A stretch of DNA of 35,868 bases from Mesorhizobium sp. Root102 (GTDB lineage: Bacteria > Pseudomonadota > Alphaproteobacteria > Rhizobiales > Rhizobiaceae). The stretch's first letter is position 1; each line of letters opens with the position of its first letter. The stretch covers positions 1 to 35,868 of the forward strand of contig NZ_LMCP01000027.1 in the NCBI RefSeq assembly GCF_001425625.1, in the 5' to 3' direction. Shown here piece after piece: positions 15,784-23,034 of this stretch. The position numbers were made by a program, and so were the translations under genes. Below the pieces are notes generated by a model. That model saw only the letters and a program-made list of their open reading frames with translations. It ran no database searches and was not told the DNA's origin.

Positions 15784-16473
15784 CTAGGGTGCCCATGTCC
15801 TCCCCTGACGTGGGTGAGCGATGGGTTGTCCTCCCTGATCCATCGTGATGCTGAGCCCGCTGCCAACTCCCTCCGGCAGCGGGCTTCCTTTTGTCGATGC
15901 ATCCAATTGAATCCGGTGGGACTCGATGGCGAGGTGATCCATACAGTGCGTGAAATTGCTGGTTACGGGTTCCCCTGGAGCGGATGCAATCTTGTAGGTT
16001 CGCATTTCGGCGTTTGAATCTGGGCGCGCAAAACGCAATTCATAAGTTCCGAAAATCACCGCGTTAATGAAAGTAGTAGCGAGAAGCGGATCTTGTGTCG
16101 TCGCCATGACTGTACCGTCGTCATAGATTTCGTAATCCAAATGGCCGAGCGAGTTGAATGTGCGGGAGCTGAATGCAGCGCCTGAAATCCGCGCTATTTG
16201 ATATTTGTCGGCTGTCGTGATGTCGGCTGCAGCCATGAGAAAGCCGGCCAGAACCGTCCCGTCGAATTTGTTGTAACCGGCAAGCGCGATGAACTTGACG
16301 ACTTCCCGCGATGGCGGGTTGCTGACGTCGAGGACGATCTCGCACACCTTGGCCTCTTCGCTCTCGTCAGTCCAATTGCTGTAGACGACCCCCGTCGGAA
16401 AGATCGTGGAGCCGGCGGCTTGGTTGATGCCGAGCAGAGCTAGCCCGATCACAAGGCGAAGTGCGACGAACAT
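15784..16473 (-). CDS. Exported hypothetical protein
   Basis: The 229-residue protein starts with a typical signal peptide (LRLVIGLALLGINQAAGS) and is otherwise soluble, so it is probably periplasmic. The mature part has a beta-rich look with FPTGVVYSNWTDESEEAKVCEIV near its start, two later cysteine-containing stretches and no motif I recognise. The region VVKFIALAGYNKFDGTVLAGFLMAAAD resembles nothing I can name. The last 35 codons overlap a strong GC-rich hairpin (15853-15886) and give a low-complexity GSPLPEGVGSGLS sequence, so the true C-terminus may once have been elsewhere. No Fnr box precedes it. Codon use is consistent with a real gene. Confidence 0.65.
   Translation of the reverse strand: MFVALRLVIGLALLGINQAAGSTIFPTGVVYSNWTDESEEAKVCEIVLDVSNPPSREVVKFIALAGYNKFDGTVLAGFLMAAADITTADKYQIARISGAAFSSRTFNSLGHLDYEIYDDGTVMATTQDPLLATTFINAVIFGTYELRFARPDSNAEMRTYKIASAPGEPVTSNFTHCMDHLAIESHRIQLDASTKGSPLPEGVGSGLSITMDQGGQPIAHPRQGRTWAP
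15853..15886 (+). terminator. Terminator-like hairpin, plus-strand orientation, inside a minus-strand gene
   Basis: The arms GAGCCCGCTGCC and GGCAGCGGGCTT enclose a loop of about ten bases and are followed on the + strand by TCCTTTTG. On the minus strand there is no T-run. This suggests an intrinsic terminator for a + strand transcript antisense to the 3' end of the exported-protein gene. Confidence 0.5.
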
Positions 16474-16537
16474 ACGTCAGTTCCTCCGCGATTATCCAAC
16501 TCCTTCAGCGCATTACGCGAGCAGGTCGCAATGGAGG

Positions 16538-17092
16538 CTATCTGAACATCATTCCAGGACCGAAGCCCGAGCGCCCCATGCCCATACCCATCATAGGCAG
16601 GACAATCTCGTCGGCGGCTTGCTTCTGCTCATCGCTCAGCTTTGCGTATAGTTTTTCGACTGCTGCCCTGACAGTCTTTACCTGTTCCAGACGCGCTTCG
16701 AGATGGGTCTGTTGGTAGGCCAGTCGCTCGGGCAAGGGCTTCTTCAGGAACTCGCCGTCCTGGAATTCCTTGAGCATGCCCTGCATCAAGGCGTTATGAG
16801 ACTCGGCCGTGCTACGGATGACGCCAGCAAGTTCATCCCAGGAGGGCGTCTGCTCGCCAGTGATCTTCAGCTCCGTCTTGAGGAAGGCGAGGCGTCCGTC
16901 GATCCGATCGAGCATCTCGTCTGAATCATAGCCACCCATCGGGCCGCCCATGCCCCATTGGCCCATCATCATCCGGCCCATGCCCCAACGAGGCCACCAA
17001 CCGGAATCATTGTCCTCAGCCCCGGCCATAACAGGCATCGCGACAACGCCCAGCATCAGCCCCGCAGCGAAAATATTGCGCAAATTGAACAT
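16538..17092 (-). CDS. Spy/CpxP-like periplasmic LTXXQ protein
   Basis: The 184-residue product has a signal peptide (NIFAAGLMLGVVAMPVMAGA) and a Met/Gly/Trp-rich N-terminal stretch (WGMGRMMMGQWGMGGPMGG). A helical core follows with the paired family motifs ITGEQ.PSWDEL and LSDEQKQAADEIV. C-terminally there is a second Met/Gly-rich tail (PMMGMGMGRSGFGPGMM). Spy/CpxP proteins are periplasmic chaperones or metal-responsive regulators; the Met-rich tails could bind copper or similar metals, which is inference. It lies 64 bases upstream of the exported protein gene on the same strand, so the two may form an envelope-stress unit. No Fnr box is visible upstream. Confidence 0.85.
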   Translation of the reverse strand: MFNLRNIFAAGLMLGVVAMPVMAGAEDNDSGWWPRWGMGRMMMGQWGMGGPMGGYDSDEMLDRIDGRLAFLKTELKITGEQTPSWDELAGVIRSTAESHNALMQGMLKEFQDGEFLKKPLPERLAYQQTHLEARLEQVKTVRAAVEKLYAKLSDEQKQAADEIVLPMMGMGMGRSGFGPGMMFR

Positions 17093-17445
17093 CGATCGTC
17101 TCCTTCAGAGCGAGTTCCGAATATTAAAGAAATCACACTCTGGCGTTGGCGGCCTTGACCTGCATCAACGAGCGCCAGGGGATCTTCGGGGCGGTATCGC
17201 GTAGGTGCGGATTGTTCGGGGAGCACTCGTAGGGAGTGGTTCCAAAGCTGCCGGGGTCCCACGCCAGCTGCAGCATGCCTTGGCGGAACTGACTATGCCG
17301 GGGGGATCAGACGCAGGCGATTTGGAAAAGATCGAACTGCGGCTACCCGATGCGCCACTGAATTTTGTCGCGATACCTGCAAATCTGACTGTGCTATATT
17401 GGTATGCAGGTAAACAGGGAAGCCGCTGCGGCTGCTATGTGAAGA
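17093..17445. other. Stretch without a confident gene
   Basis: An 82-codon frame on the + strand (GTG 17205 to TAA 17453) contains a plausible LEKIELRLPDAPLNFVAIPANLTVLYWYAG segment. It has no ribosome site and no family I recognise, and it overlaps the start of the next small gene. No Fnr box, hairpin or repeat is evident here. Confidence 0.4.
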
Positions 17446-17616
17446 GTGGATAAGCGGATTGCTCTCCTGAATATTGAGCATTTTCAACAGCGTTTGGCTG
17501 AGGAGAAGGATGAAGTCAAGCGGAACACCCTGCTTGATCTGCTCGCAAAAGAAGAGGAAAAGCTCAGAAAAGCCGAGGAGGCTGACAAGGGAAAAAGCGG
17601 GCACAACAACAGATAG
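17446..17616 (+). CDS. Small charged coiled-coil protein
   Basis: The 56-residue product starts at GTG 17446 (an in-frame TGA six bases upstream limits the choice). It reads as RIALLNIEHFQQRLAEEKD, then TLLDLLAKEEEKLRKAEEAD and a basic tail. This is the pattern of very small rhizobial proteins in which a short N-LNIEHF segment precedes an acidic helix ending in LL..EE.KL; their function is unknown. Codon composition strongly favours this frame over the overlapping ones. The ribosome site (GAAG) is weak and close. It converges with the small gene at 17634, whose stop codon is 17 bases away. Confidence 0.6.
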   Translation: MDKRIALLNIEHFQQRLAEEKDEVKRNTLLDLLAKEEEKLRKAEEADKGKSGHNNR

Positions 17617-17633
17617 AGAATGCGGCAATGCCG

Positions 17634-17828
17634 CTAAACATCCTTGCTGGCAGGTTCCCAGATTCTCCAATGGGTGGGTGAGATATCAACCCGTTCCTTC
17701 GTGGCCGATTTGATCCAGCCTGTCAGTACACGCCTGCAGGGAAAGACGAGCGCGTGAGGGCCGTCCCTGTCGATGACGGCCAATTCCAGATCCCGATCGA
17801 AAGGGGCGGACGATATTGGTTGCCACAT
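17634..17828 (-). CDS. Small conserved hypothetical protein (MWQPISSAPFD type)
   Basis: The 64-residue product begins MWQPISSAPFDRDLELAV and continues with DGPHALVFPCRR, a GWIK segment and THWRIWEP. This is a recurring small-protein pattern in Alphaproteobacteria; no function is known to me. The same frame is open up to 18089, but the upstream residues are rich in P, R and S without family resemblance. I therefore chose ATG 17828, although its ribosome site is poor. The orphan FixJ-like element at 18146-18181 is the nearest promoter signal upstream, about 320 bases away. Confidence 0.68.
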   Translation of the reverse strand: MWQPISSAPFDRDLELAVIDRDGPHALVFPCRRVLTGWIKSATKERVDISPTHWRIWEPASKDV

Positions 17829-18145
17829 AGAATCATTTTTGGACGGAATGCCCAAGGCTTCCTTGACGCAGGTCAAATTCGACGGCCGGGCATCTTGCAT
17901 GCCGGGTAGGGGAATAGGCTTCCAACGGCGATCAGCAGTTGAGTCTACCGCTGTTGGGCCGCCACGTTCCGCAGGGTCTGCCATTTCATCATCTCGCTGC
18001 TGCGCAGGCCCGGCTTGTCGATTGTGCCTTCTGCTTGGGGGTGGAGACGCACGAGAAGACAGTCTTGATGGTGAAGTTGATATCACCAAGATCGATACGA
18101 CAATCTGCCTGTGCTTGTGAGATCAATGGCGCAATATCTGAAATT

Positions 18146-18181
18146 GCGAAATCCGGTTTGGTCCTTATGGGATTCCACCTA
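18146..18181 (-). promoter_or_regulatory. Second copy of the FixJ-like element
   Basis: This matches the element in front of the Fnr/FixK gene (6416-6451) at 28 of 36 positions in the same orientation. Downstream on the minus strand there is no confident gene until 17828. It could drive that small gene through a long leader, an RNA, or nothing. Confidence 0.5.
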
Positions 18182-18598
18182 GACTGCTGCAGCAGACCTG
18201 CGATGGCTGTCGGCATCGCTGCCATAGCAGTAAGCACAGGACGGGCGGTCGAAAGGTCTGCGGAAGTATCTGTGGGTGATGTTCTGCGATCAGCTCCAGC
18301 TCCCCGGATATCCCTTGTCGGCTAGCTCCAAAGCCATCGCAATCATCGCCCATTTTCAGGGTTTGCTCGCACGCGAGATCAATCCGCAACAGCGGCGCGT
18401 CATCGAAGGCTTGCTGGTGTTGGAACGGACGAAGCTTGAGATAGCCGAAAGCCAAGCACGCGATCAGTCCTGCGGACCTGATAGCCCAGGCAATATTGCC
18501 GAACCATCGCGTTGATATGGCAGCGCGGCACCCCCCGAGAGTGGGAACGTGTTCCGTTGCGCCACGGGCGCGGTCGCCAAATTGCCTTCTCGTAAGAG

Positions 18599-18627
18599 CC
18601 TCAGCGCGCTGAACAGGCGCGCTGAGG
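18599..18627 (-). terminator. Hairpin downstream of Hsp20
   Basis: A perfect 11-base stem (CCTCAGCGCGC with GCGCGCTGAGG) encloses a seven-base loop. It begins 20 bases past the Hsp20 stop in the direction of transcription. The tail after it is only CTCTT, so termination strength is uncertain. Confidence 0.6.
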
Positions 18628-18646
18628 CGATCATCAGTCACGGCTA

Positions 18647-19186
18647 TTACGCAGCCTTGACGGTGATCTTCTTCTCGGCCTTCTGGGCTTCGGCCGTCTT
18701 GGGCAACTTGACCGTCAGTACGCCCTTGGCGAAGGTCGCCTCGATCTTGTCGGCGTCTACGCCTTCAGGCAGTTGGAAGGAACGCTGGAAGGAGCCGTAG
18801 CGGCGCTCGGACAGGTAGTAGTCTTTTTCCTTCTCCTCTTTTTCCTCGGTCTTTTCGCCCTTGATGGTCAGTGTGCGGTTGGCGAGTTTGATCTCGACGT
18901 TCTTTTCGTCGATGCCGGGCAGTTCGGCCGTGATCTCGTACTCCTTGTCCTTGTCGACGAGATCCATGGCCGGCGCGACCGACCAGCCCGCATTGCGCAG
19001 GGACGGCAGTTCATGGCCGAACAGGGAGCGTGTCGAAGGCAGGCGAAAGTCGAACGGGTGAAAGTCGTCGAATAGCCGGTCGATTTCGCGGCGCAGGCTT
19101 TCGAACGGGGTGGTCCAGTTGCCGACTGGCGCCGGCGCAGTGCTCTTCTCTGTCTTGACAGGTAGTTTGGTGGCAGCTTCAGCCAT
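18647..19186 (-). CDS. Hsp20/alpha-crystallin small heat-shock protein
   Basis: The 179-residue small heat-shock protein keeps unfolding proteins soluble for refolding. The N-terminal arm (about 1-70, with FESLRREIDRLFDDF) precedes the alpha-crystallin domain (about 70-165). That domain has APAMDLVDKDKEYEITAELPG, ENVEI-type IDEKNVEIKLANRTLTIKGEK and the terminal GVLTVKLPK signature. A short tail with an I-x-V motif (KKITVKAA) ends it. I chose ATG 19186 because AAGGAG lies 9 bases before it; the frame is open to 19243. An exact Fnr box lies 245 bases upstream and implies a leader of about 205 bases. It is followed by a strong hairpin. Confidence 0.95.
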   Translation of the reverse strand: MAEAATKLPVKTEKSTAPAPVGNWTTPFESLRREIDRLFDDFHPFDFRLPSTRSLFGHELPSLRNAGWSVAPAMDLVDKDKEYEITAELPGIDEKNVEIKLANRTLTIKGEKTEEKEEKEKDYYLSERRYGSFQRSFQLPEGVDADKIEATFAKGVLTVKLPKTAEAQKAEKKITVKAA

Positions 19187-19545
19187 GGTTCTTCTCCTTG
19201 AAGGTGAGTTGATGGGCAGGTACCGCCGCCTCCACCCTTCCACCTTAGGTCTCCCAAGAGGCGCTAGAGCTGGAGGTCAGCGGACCCGCTTGCCAGGTGT
19301 CGTCACCGAACTGGTCCATTGCTTCGCGAATCCGCGGTTTTGCCGCAGGTCATCGCGCCCGCGTCGCCAAATCTAGCTCAGCCTGACAAGAACAGCATCA
19401 AAGCCCCTGCAAAGGGGCGGCTCATTGATCGGGATCAATGGCGCAGAAAATGTCTTCCGCTTGGAGCCCCGATGGCGATGCATCAAGGGATCGTGCGCGG
19501 CGACATCGAACGCCGTCCGTCAGCAAGCTTAGCGCGTTGTGATGA
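19187..19545. other. Leader region of Hsp20
   Basis: No gene is evident between Hsp20 and the DUF3775 gene. The only signal I recognise is the exact Fnr box at 19425-19438. If it drives Hsp20, about 205 transcribed but untranslated bases remain; I could not identify a ROSE-type thermosensor in them by eye. Confidence 0.5.
19425..19438. promoter_or_regulatory. Fnr/FixK box TTGATCGGGATCAA
   Basis: This exact site has an extended palindrome (ATTGATCGGGATCAAT). The only downstream gene in either direction is Hsp20, 245 bases away on the minus strand, since the gene on the other side ends toward it. Confidence 0.78.
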
Positions 19546-19989
19546 CTAAAAGTGCTCGCGTTCATATTCGACACAGGAGTAGCCGAGTGTCGAAAGACCA
19601 TCGGCTAGATGGTCTGCAAGCAGCGGCGTCCCACAGAGATAGTCGGAAGTATGCTCGTTGTGCGCGTCAGTTGCCTGCTGGCGGACACTTTGCCACTCGT
19701 CGGCGGATTGGTCGTCGCGACCCAGCCACATCAGGGCCACCAGGTCGATTTGTGCGTCGACGGAAAGATCGGAAATCAGCGACTGCAATTCTTCGAGAAC
19801 CGGGTCGTCGTCATGATCCTCCAGGATCGAGGCGGAATGATCGTCGGACGGATTGGAGGCGGGGCTGGGTTCGGTGACCGGATCCTTGGCATCGAACTCG
19901 CGCGCCTTCATGATGATGAAGCATACTGTTTCGAGCGGAACTTCGAGTTCCGTTTCGCCCTCGCCAGTCCTGTCCGCTTTTTCCATCAT
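19546..19989 (-). CDS. DUF3775 domain-containing protein
   Basis: The 147-residue protein has ELEVPLETVCFIIMKAREFDAKD at the start, an acidic linker (about 35-60), a helical middle with LQSLISDLSVDAQIDLVALMWLGR, and a C-terminal half ending LADGLSTLGYSCVEYE. This fits DUF3775, whose function is unknown. I chose ATG 19989 because AAGGAA precedes it and because its ATG overlaps the TGA of the upstream HhH gene (ATGA), a sign of translational coupling. The frame extends further upstream inside that gene. Confidence 0.85.
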   Translation of the reverse strand: MMEKADRTGEGETELEVPLETVCFIIMKAREFDAKDPVTEPSPASNPSDDHSASILEDHDDDPVLEELQSLISDLSVDAQIDLVALMWLGRDDQSADEWQSVRQQATDAHNEHTSDYLCGTPLLADHLADGLSTLGYSCVEYEREHF

Positions 19990-20897
19990 ACCGGTTCCTT
20001 CAGTTGCTGTTCGTCTTCCCGTCCCCGGACGACGCGCATGCCTGCGCTCGGCCCCGTTGTTTCGGTGACGACAGTGCATCGTCCCTCCGGTTGGCCGTCG
20101 GCCTGGAAATAGATCACGACCCAGTCGCTTGTTTTTGCGAGTTCGTGCGCCAGCCTGGTGTTCGAGAAGAACGCGGTGAAATGCCAGTTGTCATGTCGCG
20201 CATGCAGCACCGGCAGCCAGGCCTCGCCATTCGGATTGAAGCGCTTCGGCGCAATTTTGCGCAGCACTCCGGCTGCCGCCTTTTCGCGATACATGCGATC
20301 GACAGCGAGCAGCATCGACACTGGCGGCAAGGGTTGGGGTTGATGGCTCGTTCTCAGCCGAGCTCTGCCGAGTCGCTCGGCGAGGGCTGCCCCCAGCATC
20401 TCCTTGCGCCTGTGACCGATGCCCTTGATATGAAGCGCACCGCTATGGAGCGCATTCTCGAGGTCTTCGAGGGTCTCGAGCTGCCCGTCCTCAGCGAGGC
20501 GGTGCGCGTATCGCGGTCCGATTCCGGGGATCGACCGAAACAGCACCTCCGGCTCCATCTCGCCGCGCAGCCGTTCCAGTTGGGACCAGCGCCCGGTTGC
20601 AACCATCTCGGCAATCGCCCCAGCTATGCCTGTTCCGATGGCCGGAAGGGCGACGAGGCCGTCGCGCCCCTCCTTTGCCAAGATTTCGCCTACGGGCCGT
20701 TCCAGCCTGGACACGACATCCGCCGCCCTTCTGTAGGCCCGTGCGCGGAAACCGTCGGCACCCTGGCTGTCGAGGAGATCGGCAAAATCGCGGAATTTTG
20801 CTGCCATCCCGATGTTTTCGAGGAGTGGTTTCGTCGCCAATGTCGTCATTGGCTTGACGCCTGGGTTTGGCGGCGTGGTTTGGAGCGGCTCCAGCAT
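19986..20897 (-). CDS. PolX-like helix-hairpin-helix DNA-binding protein lacking the polymerase domain
   Basis: The 303-residue protein has the N-terminal 8-kDa-type domain of family X DNA polymerases (about residues 25-95: KFRDFADLLDSQGADGFRARAYRRAADVV, then ALPAIGTGIAGAIAEMV). A second helix-hairpin-helix follows (about 118-175, SIPGIGPRYAHRLAE and HIKGIGHRRKEML). Instead of palm and finger domains, the last 110 residues form an unrelated segment with WHFTAFFSNTRLAHELAKTSDWVVIYF. It probably binds gapped or nicked DNA. The Fnr box at 20966-20979 is centred 75.5 bases upstream of ATG 20897, which is preceded by GGGGAAA; ATG 20849 is an alternative. It is coupled to the DUF3775 gene. Confidence 0.82.
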   Translation of the reverse strand: MLEPLQTTPPNPGVKPMTTLATKPLLENIGMAAKFRDFADLLDSQGADGFRARAYRRAADVVSRLERPVGEILAKEGRDGLVALPAIGTGIAGAIAEMVATGRWSQLERLRGEMEPEVLFRSIPGIGPRYAHRLAEDGQLETLEDLENALHSGALHIKGIGHRRKEMLGAALAERLGRARLRTSHQPQPLPPVSMLLAVDRMYREKAAAGVLRKIAPKRFNPNGEAWLPVLHARHDNWHFTAFFSNTRLAHELAKTSDWVVIYFQADGQPEGRCTVVTETTGPSAGMRVVRGREDEQQLKEPV

Positions 20898-20965
20898 GGC
20901 TTTCCCCAGCGCAGGCGTTGAAGATTATCGATTGGTTTTCCTATGCCGTCCGACAGTCCGCATCC

Positions 20966-20979
20966 TTGACGCGCATCAA
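20966..20979. promoter_or_regulatory. Fnr/FixK-type box TTGACGCGCATCAA
   Basis: One mismatch. It sits between the divergent HhH gene (75.5 bases to its start) and the PRPP-synthetase gene (40.5 bases). The first distance allows a normal leader; the second would put transcription initiation at the start codon. Confidence 0.78.
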
Positions 20980-21012
20980 TCCATCAGTGCTCGAAACCGG
21001 ATAGAAGAAAAC

Positions 21013-21993
21013 ATGCGTTTCTTCGCACTCAAAGGCTCGGAACAACTCGGCGCGGCCGCGGCGCGGGCGCTTTCGATCGAACTCGATCCGCATGAAGAGA
21101 GAGATTTCGAGGACGGCGAGCATAAGGCGCGCCCATTGGTCAGCGTGCGCGGCAGGGATGTCTATGTGCTGCACAGCCTTGGCGGAAGTAGCGGCGTGTC
21201 CGCCAACGACAAGCTATGCAAGCTTCTATTTTTCCTGGCGACTTGTAAGGAGAACGGCGCCGCGCGAGTAACAGCGATCGTTCCTTATCTCGCGTATGCG
21301 CGCAAGGACCGGCAGACCAAGGCACATGACCCTGTCACGACGCGCTATGTCGCGCAACTCTTCGAGGCTATGGGTATCAATCGGATTGTGACGCTCGACG
21401 TCCATAATTTCGCGGCTTTCCAGAACGCCTTCCGGTGCGAAAGCATCCATCTCGATACGCGGAAGCTGTTTGCCCCGCTGATAGCCAAATTGGCCGGCGA
21501 TCTGCCGATCACCATTTTCTCACCCGACAGCGGCGGCGTAAAGCGCGCGCAATTGCTCAAGGAGACGCTGGAGGCGGAAACCCGGACGCAAATCGGCTTC
21601 GGCTTCATGGAAAAGCGCCGCAGCCGAAACGTGGTTTCCGGCGAACTGTTTGCAGGCGATGTCGCCGACAATGCCGTTTTCATTGTCGATGACCTGATCA
21701 GCACGGGTGGCACCTTGTTGCGTGCAGCACTTGCCTGTCGTGAACGTGGCGCCCGGACCGTTCATGCGATCGCCACGCATGGATTGTTTGGCAAGGGTGC
21801 CAGCATGCTGTTCGGCAGCCAGGCGATAGACCGCATCATCGTCACTGACAGCGTGGACTCGGCGGCAGTCGCCAAAGCCCGTTACCCGCAAGCGCCCCTG
21901 GACATTCTGCCGATCGGTCACCTGATCGGCAAGGCGATCAGGCGTCTCCACACACAGGGGTCGATTTCCGACCTGATCGGGATCGACGACTGA
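21013..21993 (+). CDS. Ribose-phosphate pyrophosphokinase-like protein
   Basis: The 326-residue protein makes PRPP from ribose 5-phosphate and ATP if active. It has the ATP-binding YLAYARKDRQ (92-101), the metal-site DVHN (129-132), a PDSGGVKRA segment (171-179), and the PRPP/ribose-5-phosphate loop FIVDDLISTGGT (223-234). All are family hallmarks in the right order. It differs from housekeeping Prs in its N-terminus (FALKGSEQLGAAAARAL) and resembles the accessory group found in stress islands. The ATG is preceded by AGAAG. The last 56 bases overlap the convergent kinase gene. It can feed the phosphoribosyltransferase at 14476. Confidence 0.92.
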   Translation: MRFFALKGSEQLGAAAARALSIELDPHEERDFEDGEHKARPLVSVRGRDVYVLHSLGGSSGVSANDKLCKLLFFLATCKENGAARVTAIVPYLAYARKDRQTKAHDPVTTRYVAQLFEAMGINRIVTLDVHNFAAFQNAFRCESIHLDTRKLFAPLIAKLAGDLPITIFSPDSGGVKRAQLLKETLEAETRTQIGFGFMEKRRSRNVVSGELFAGDVADNAVFIVDDLISTGGTLLRAALACRERGARTVHAIATHGLFGKGASMLFGSQAIDRIIVTDSVDSAAVAKARYPQAPLDILPIGHLIGKAIRRLHTQGSISDLIGIDD

Positions 21994-22999
21994 AAATCTC
22001 GCGCTCCGCCTGCCTGATGTAGCGGATCGCCTGCGGGCGCCATTTTTCCGGATGACGAATAGGTGTCTCGAGGAGATGCGCGACCCCGAGACGGGCCTTC
22101 AGCAATGCCCGGAAACCGCCATAGAGCGCCAGCAACTCGGCATCTGGGCGGTCCGGCAGCCGGCACATCAGCGCCTTGACCAGCAGCGGCCGGATCCATG
22201 GCGCGCCCAGCATCTCGCATTCCAGGCCGAGATAGTTGATCTCGTCATAGGGATCGATGATGCGCATCGACCGGTTGAACTCGAGGCAGTCGATGATCTG
22301 GGGTGGCTGGCCAATGCAGACGTGTTCGGGGCGCAGGTCGCCATGCCCTTCGACGATGGCGCCGCGAAGAATGCGCGCTTCGATCCGGGGCCTCAATTGC
22401 TGCAGCAGACCGTCCACCGTGTCCAAGGTGCCGGACACGATCTCCACCAACGCGAATTCGGGCCGGAGCAGGATGGCGCGGTTGATGCGCTGCTCTCCTG
22501 TCAGGTGGCGCAGATAGGCGACGCCGTCGTCAATTTCAGCCTGGCGTTGCGCATAAAAGGCCGCCAGCGTTTTGGCGACGTCGTCGATCTCCGCCCCCGT
22601 CAGGCGACCGCAAGCGATGCGCTTGTCCAGCATGTCGCCTGGCGGCAGGCGCTTCATTTCGACCAGCCAGTCGACCACACGTCCGCTGCCGTCGAGGGAG
22701 AAGCGGCCCGATGCGTGACGGCGAAGAGGAAGGACCCGCCGATAGGTTTCGGCGGCAAGGCGAGCGTTCAGCCGCAATTCCTCGCCGCAGTAGAAGTGCC
22801 GCTTCCCGATAGTGCTGAAGTCGAGGAACGCATGCCTGACGGGCTTCTTGAGCTTGTAAACCAGTTTGTCCGTGAGGAAGACCCAGGACATGTGCGTCTC
22901 GCGGACATCCACATGTGTCGTTCCGCTCCCGTATGCCGCCGGATCGCTGAGAAAGCGCACCTTCGCCGCCAAGTCTGCAATTTGCCGGTATCCCATCAT
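21938..22999 (-). CDS. Aminoglycoside-phosphotransferase-like kinase family protein
   Basis: The 353-residue protein has an APH-like fold signature: GHGDLRPEHVCI (218-229) in place of the catalytic H-G-D-x-x-x-x-N loop, and IIDCLEFNRSMRIIDPYDEINYLGLE as the metal-binding segment. The N-terminal lobe has THMSWVFLTDKLVYKLKKPVR, with the lysine pair that could hold ATP. Members are sometimes fused to an AAA ATPase domain; this one is not. The substrate is unknown; drug resistance should not be assumed. It overlaps the Prs-like gene by 56 bases, tail to tail. The box at 23035-23048 is centred 42.5 bases before ATG 22999. Confidence 0.82.
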   Translation of the reverse strand: MMGYRQIADLAAKVRFLSDPAAYGSGTTHVDVRETHMSWVFLTDKLVYKLKKPVRHAFLDFSTIGKRHFYCGEELRLNARLAAETYRRVLPLRRHASGRFSLDGSGRVVDWLVEMKRLPPGDMLDKRIACGRLTGAEIDDVAKTLAAFYAQRQAEIDDGVAYLRHLTGEQRINRAILLRPEFALVEIVSGTLDTVDGLLQQLRPRIEARILRGAIVEGHGDLRPEHVCIGQPPQIIDCLEFNRSMRIIDPYDEINYLGLECEMLGAPWIRPLLVKALMCRLPDRPDAELLALYGGFRALLKARLGVAHLLETPIRHPEKWRPQAIRYIRQAEREIFSRRSRSGRKSTPVCGDA

Positions 23000-23034
23000 C
23001 GCCGGTACAATGGTGGCCAGCAGCGATCCGCACT

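Larger units (their letters stand above)
17829..18646. other. Gene-poor stretch with an orphan FixJ-like element
   Basis: No frame here convinces me. Candidates include a minus-strand frame ending at TAG 17937-17939 (about 45 codons, containing GTIDKPGLRSSEMMKWQTL), a 79-codon + frame at 18276-18515 with EINPQQRRVIEGLLVLERTKLEIAE, and a 158-codon minus frame at 18165-18641. None has a ribosome site plus a family match. The stretch also carries the element at 18146-18181 and the Hsp20 hairpin at 18599-18627. It may be the eroded remains of one or two genes. Confidence 0.45.

Noticed and set aside
18165..18641. A 158-codon minus-strand frame downstream of Hsp20
   Set aside because: No ribosome site, no family pattern and no clean promoter distance; it also overlaps the orphan element. 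A fragment of it could be old coding sequence.
19187..19260. ROSE-type RNA thermometer in the Hsp20 leader
   Set aside because: I could not find the conserved stem that masks the ribosome site; the AAGGAG region pairs only weakly by eye.
21938..22999. Aminoglycoside resistance gene
   Set aside because: Only the broad APH-like kinase fold is visible; the catalytic loop differs from known resistance enzymes and the context is stress physiology.
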